A program made the position numbers and the translations under genes. Shown one piece after another: positions 5,298 through 7,582 of a stretch of 7,582 bases of DNA; within the stretch, counting starts at the first letter, position 1; each line of letters starts with the position of its first letter. The DNA comes from Frankiales bacterium. Its GTDB lineage: Bacteria; Actinomycetota; Actinomycetes; Mycobacteriales; SCTD01. The notes under the pieces were generated by a model. It saw only the letters and a program-made list of their open reading frames with translations. It was not told where the DNA came from and did no database searches. Where the stretch lies: assembly GCA_025965735.1 (NCBI GenBank), contig JAOPWK010000017.1, forward strand, positions 1-7,582. The letters are read 5' to 3'.

Positions 5298-6566
5298 ATG
5301 ACCCGGCTGCGCCGTGCCCTCCTCGTGGGTCTGCTCGCCGCCGGCTTCCTGTCCAGCGGGCCGGCCGGGTCGGCCGGCACCTCCGGACCGGCTCCCGCCG
5401 CGGAGCGCGTCCCCGGCGTGACCCCGCCGCTGGAGAAGCCCTTCCTCGTCGCCGACGGCGTCGTACGACGGACGCTGGCGTACGGGACCGCCGGCCTGGA
5501 GCAGACGGTCGACGTGTACACGCCGGCCCGCGGGCCGTACCCGCCGCGGCCGACCGTCCTGCTGGTGCACGGCGGCGGCTGGCAGATCGGCGACAGCACC
5601 GAGTGGCAGGACGAGGCCGTCGCATTGGTGCGCGAGAAGGGCTGGACCGCCGCCTCGCTCAACTACCGGCTGGCGCCGGTCCACGGCTGGCCCGCCCAGC
5701 TGCACGACGCGCAGGCGGCGCTGGACCTGCTCCGGGATCGGGCCGGCGGGCTGGGCATCGACGTCGACCGCATCGGTGCGCTCGGCGACAGCGCCGGCGG
5801 GCATCTGGCCGCCCTGCTGGGCGAGCCGGGGCCGGGCCGCGAGCCGCTGCGCAGCGTTGTCACATGGTCCGGGGTCAACGACCTCAGCGGCCTGACGCAG
5901 CAGGCGAGCTCCGGCGGCTGCGCGACCCACGGCTGCACGCGGCGCGGTGTGGCCGCCAGGGTGGTGGGTGGCCTGATGGGCTGCACCCCGGAGCGCTGCC
6001 CGGAGCGGTACGCACAGGCGTCTCCCGCGGCCGCCGTCACGTCGGAGCACGCCGCCACCCTTGCCGTCTCCAGCGAGGGCGAGCAGATCGACCCGCGGCA
6101 GGCGTGGGTGATGGACAGCGCGCTGCACCGCAACGGCGTGCCGAGCCGGGTGCACGTGCTGCCGGGCCGCCTGCACGCGCGCGGCTTCCAGCGCTGGGCA
6201 TGGGCGCCGAGCCTGCAGTTCCTGGCGGCGACGCTGAGCCCCGAGACGACGCCGCCGTACCCGCGCCCGGCCGTGACGGTGACGCTGGACCTGCCGCAGC
6301 GCAGCGAGACGCGGGTCGGCCGGCCGGTGCGTCTGAAGGGCGTGGTGCGCCCCCGCGAGGCCGGCAGCAGCGTCAGCCTCCAGGTGCGCCAGCCCGACGG
6401 CAGCTGGCGGACCGCCCGGCTGGCCCGCGTCCTGCCCGGCGCCTACGACACCTACTACGACCTGACGTGGACGCCGAGCGCCCGGGGGACCACCGTCTGG
6501 CGCGCGGTCTGGCGCGGCAGCGGCGCCGTCGCGACGAGCCCGCCCCGCGCCGTGGTGGCGCGATGA
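5298..6566 (+). CDS. Secreted alpha/beta-hydrolase esterase with C-terminal Ig-like domain
   Basis: A 422-residue exported esterase-like enzyme. Residues 1-27 look like a signal peptide (RLRR, hydrophobic core, then small residues). The catalytic domain, about 40-315, has the oxyanion-hole motif HGGGW at 91-95, the nucleophile elbow GDSAGG with S165, a likely acid D265 (EQIDPRQA) and H293 (PGRLHARG), as in HSL/BD-FAE-type carboxylesterases. An insert around 205-240 holds four Cys as two close pairs, C208/C213 and C229/C234, which suggests disulfides outside the cell. From about 324 a separate beta-rich domain (VTVTLDLP, RLKGVVRP, VSLQVRQPDGSWRTARL, YYDLTWTPSARGTTVWRAVW) resembles Ig-like repeats of actinobacterial surface proteins. 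ATG 5298 is preferred over GTG 5292 because AGGAGG ends five bases before it. The stop overlaps the next gene's start as ATGA, implying coupled translation. The natural ester substrate cannot be told. Confidence 0.88.
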   Translation: MTRLRRALLVGLLAAGFLSSGPAGSAGTSGPAPAAERVPGVTPPLEKPFLVADGVVRRTLAYGTAGLEQTVDVYTPARGPYPPRPTVLLVHGGGWQIGDSTEWQDEAVALVREKGWTAASLNYRLAPVHGWPAQLHDAQAALDLLRDRAGGLGIDVDRIGALGDSAGGHLAALLGEPGPGREPLRSVVTWSGVNDLSGLTQQASSGGCATHGCTRRGVAARVVGGLMGCTPERCPERYAQASPAAAVTSEHAATLAVSSEGEQIDPRQAWVMDSALHRNGVPSRVHVLPGRLHARGFQRWAWAPSLQFLAATLSPETTPPYPRPAVTVTLDLPQRSETRVGRPVRLKGVVRPREAGSSVSLQVRQPDGSWRTARLARVLPGAYDTYYDLTWTPSARGTTVWRAVWRGSGAVATSPPRAVVAR

Positions 6567-6826
6567 CCGGCCGGCACGCCGGCGCGACCTGGCTGCCCGG
6601 CGAGCGGACCGTGCGCGCCGGTGCGCTGCTGTTCGGGGTCGGCGTGGTGGGCGTCCTGCTGGTGGTCGTGCCGTTCCTGCTCGGCCGGGACGACGCGCCG
6701 CTGTGGTCGACCCTGCTCGCGTCGCTGCTACCGGTGGGGCTGGGGCTGGCCCTGCTGGGGCTGCTCCGCGGAGCGCGCGCCCGCCGCCGCGCCGCGCGCC
6801 GCGAGCGCGTCGTTCATCGACCCTGA
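6563..6826 (+). CDS. Small two-helix membrane protein, hypothetical
   Basis: An 87-residue protein I do not recognise. Two hydrophobic segments are clear: about residues 19-41 (AGALLFGVGVVGVLLVVVPF and onward) and 47-69 (LWSTLLASLLPVGLGLALLG and onward), joined by the short polar loop GRDDAP. The C-terminal 18 residues hold about ten Arg (ARARRRAARRER), which by the positive-inside rule puts both ends in the cytoplasm. The ATG overlaps the esterase stop as ATGA, so it is very likely co-translated with the secreted esterase, perhaps serving the same envelope task. The frame is supported by this coupling and by the coherent membrane topology rather than by homology. Its last 99 bp, including the second helix and the Arg-rich end, lie antisense to the end of larE, so one of the two reading frames may really be shorter or under unusual constraint. 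Confidence 0.7.
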   Translation: MTGRHAGATWLPGERTVRAGALLFGVGVVGVLLVVVPFLLGRDDAPLWSTLLASLLPVGLGLALLGLLRGARARRRAARRERVVHRP

Positions 6827-7582
6827 GCGGAACTCCCGCACCGTCACCTGCGCGAACCCCTCCCCCCGCACGACGTCCAGCGCCGCCTCGTCGCACCGGG
6901 CCAGCGCAGCAGCGTCGAGCTCGACCCGCGCGGCGCCGTCGCCCAGGTCGCGCACCCGCAGGTCGCGCACGTCCCCCAGGTGCGCCCGCAGCGCCCGCTC
7001 CGCCCGGTCGACCCGCGCCAGCCCGCTCGGCGTGACCTGGATGCCGTAGGCGATGCGGCTCGCGAGGCAGGCCAGCGCCGGCTTGTCGGCTGTAGCAAGA
7101 CCCCAGCGGCGGGACGCCTCACGCACCTGCGCCTTGGTGAGGCCGGCGTCCAGAAGAGGCGTCAGGGCGCCGCGCTGCGCGGCCGCGGAGATGCCCGGCC
7201 GGAAGCCCGCGACGGCGTCGTCGGCGTTGGTGCCGGTGGCGACAGCCGGCAGGCCCAGGCGCTCGGCCAGCGGGCGGAGCGTGTCGAGAAGGGTTGCCTT
7301 GCAGTGGAAGCAGCGGTCCGCGCCGTTCGCGACGTAGCCCTCGCGCGACAACTCGTCGGTCTCGGGAGTCACGTGCCGCACGCCGAGAGAGGCGGCGAAG
7401 GCCTGCGCCGCCGGCAGCTCGTCGGCGGCCAGCGAGGCGCTGACGGCGGTGGCCGCCACGACCCGGTCGGCGCCGAGCGCGCGCACGGAGGCGGCGAGCA
7501 GGAACGCCGAGACGGCTCCGCCGCTGAACGCCACCAGCAGGCCGTCGACGTCGCGCAGCCGCGCGTGGAGCGCGGCCAGCCG
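6728..7582 (-). CDS. larE: LarE, ATP-dependent sacrificial sulfur transferase, partial (5' end beyond right edge)
   Basis: LarE adenylylates the LarB product and donates sulfur from its own cysteine to build the nickel-pincer nucleotide cofactor of lactate racemase. Visible are 284 residues; the start is missing but probably only a few residues away. Numbering from the edge: the PP-loop SGGAVS at 20-25, where the family has SGGxDS, so the Asp is Val; RCFHCK at 90-95; GTNADD at 117-122; GLTKAQVREASRRWGL around 147-162; and KPALACLASRIAYG with Cys at 172, matching the sacrificial Cys176 known from the Lactobacillus plantarum enzyme. The normal family ending RSGSMNDAL is reached near 252-260, after which about 25 low-complexity residues (Ala, Gly, then Gln/Pro) run to the TAG at 6728-6730, antisense to the small membrane protein. 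GTG 7534 is inside the PP-loop strand, so it is not the start. larB and larC are not in the window. Confidence 0.9.
   Translation of the reverse strand, partial: RLAALHARLRDVDGLLVAFSGGAVSAFLLAASVRALGADRVVAATAVSASLAADELPAAQAFAASLGVRHVTPETDELSREGYVANGADRCFHCKATLLDTLRPLAERLGLPAVATGTNADDAVAGFRPGISAAAQRGALTPLLDAGLTKAQVREASRRWGLATADKPALACLASRIAYGIQVTPSGLARVDRAERALRAHLGDVRDLRVRDLGDGAARVELDAAALARCDEAALDVVRGEGFAQVTVREFRSGSMNDALAARGAAAGARSAEQPQQGQPQPHR

Noticed and set aside
6568..6590. GC-rich inverted repeat (ccggccggcacgccggcg) after the esterase stop as a terminator
   Set aside because: It lies inside the start of the coupled membrane protein gene and has no U-tract; such short GC palindromes are expected by chance at this base composition.
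5265..6896. A 543-codon open frame on the minus strand across the esterase gene
   Set aside because: It is the antisense shadow of the esterase in GC-rich DNA: Arg/Ala/Pro/Gly-rich, no domain, while the plus strand shows a complete esterase with catalytic motifs and an AGGAGG ribosome site.

Overview
The window is very GC-rich, with G/C-dominated third codon positions, GTG/TTG starts, TANNNT-type -10 elements close to start codons and tightly packed genes. It also carries a cold-shock / DUF2771 / DUF3027 gene set that, from memory, is typical of Actinobacteria. Together these point to the chromosome of a high-GC actinomycete. I cannot name the genus. I see no rRNA, tRNA, CRISPR array, insertion sequence, phage gene or attachment site, and no stretch above about 100 bp lacks a gene.

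Layout, left to right. (1) On the minus strand, a BenE-family benzoate/proton symporter whose 3' end runs off the left edge; it lies 25 bp downstream of a short, leaderless-looking class A beta-lactamase-fold serine hydrolase. (2) Divergent from the hydrolase, across 33 bp containing the perfect palindrome GCCAGACTGGC, a VOC (glyoxalase/bleomycin-resistance fold) protein; its end overlaps by 11 bp the convergent end of (3) a DUF3089 alpha/beta-hydrolase lipoprotein. (4) The conserved actinobacterial block: DUF3027 (minus), divergent from a DUF2771 lipoprotein (plus), which converges on a cold-shock-domain protein with a helical C-terminal extension (minus). (5) Divergent from the cold-shock gene, a secreted esterase with a C-terminal Ig-like domain, overlapping by ATGA a small two-helix membrane protein. 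(6) On the minus strand, larE, the sulfur transferase for the nickel-pincer cofactor of lactate racemase, cut at its 5' end by the right edge and overlapping the small membrane protein antisense by 99 bp.

Four products look exported or membrane-bound besides the symporter: two lipoproteins, one secreted esterase and one small membrane protein. Genes are arranged as divergent pairs sharing short promoter regions and convergent pairs with overlapping or nearly touching ends, without visible hairpin terminators. No undescribed defence or mobile system is evident. The points most worth checking are the Asp-to-Val change in the PP-loop of LarE, the LarE tail overlapping its neighbour, the atypical beta-lactamase-fold enzyme beside a VOC gene with a palindromic divergent promoter, and the uncharacterised DUF3027/DUF2771/cold-shock block.
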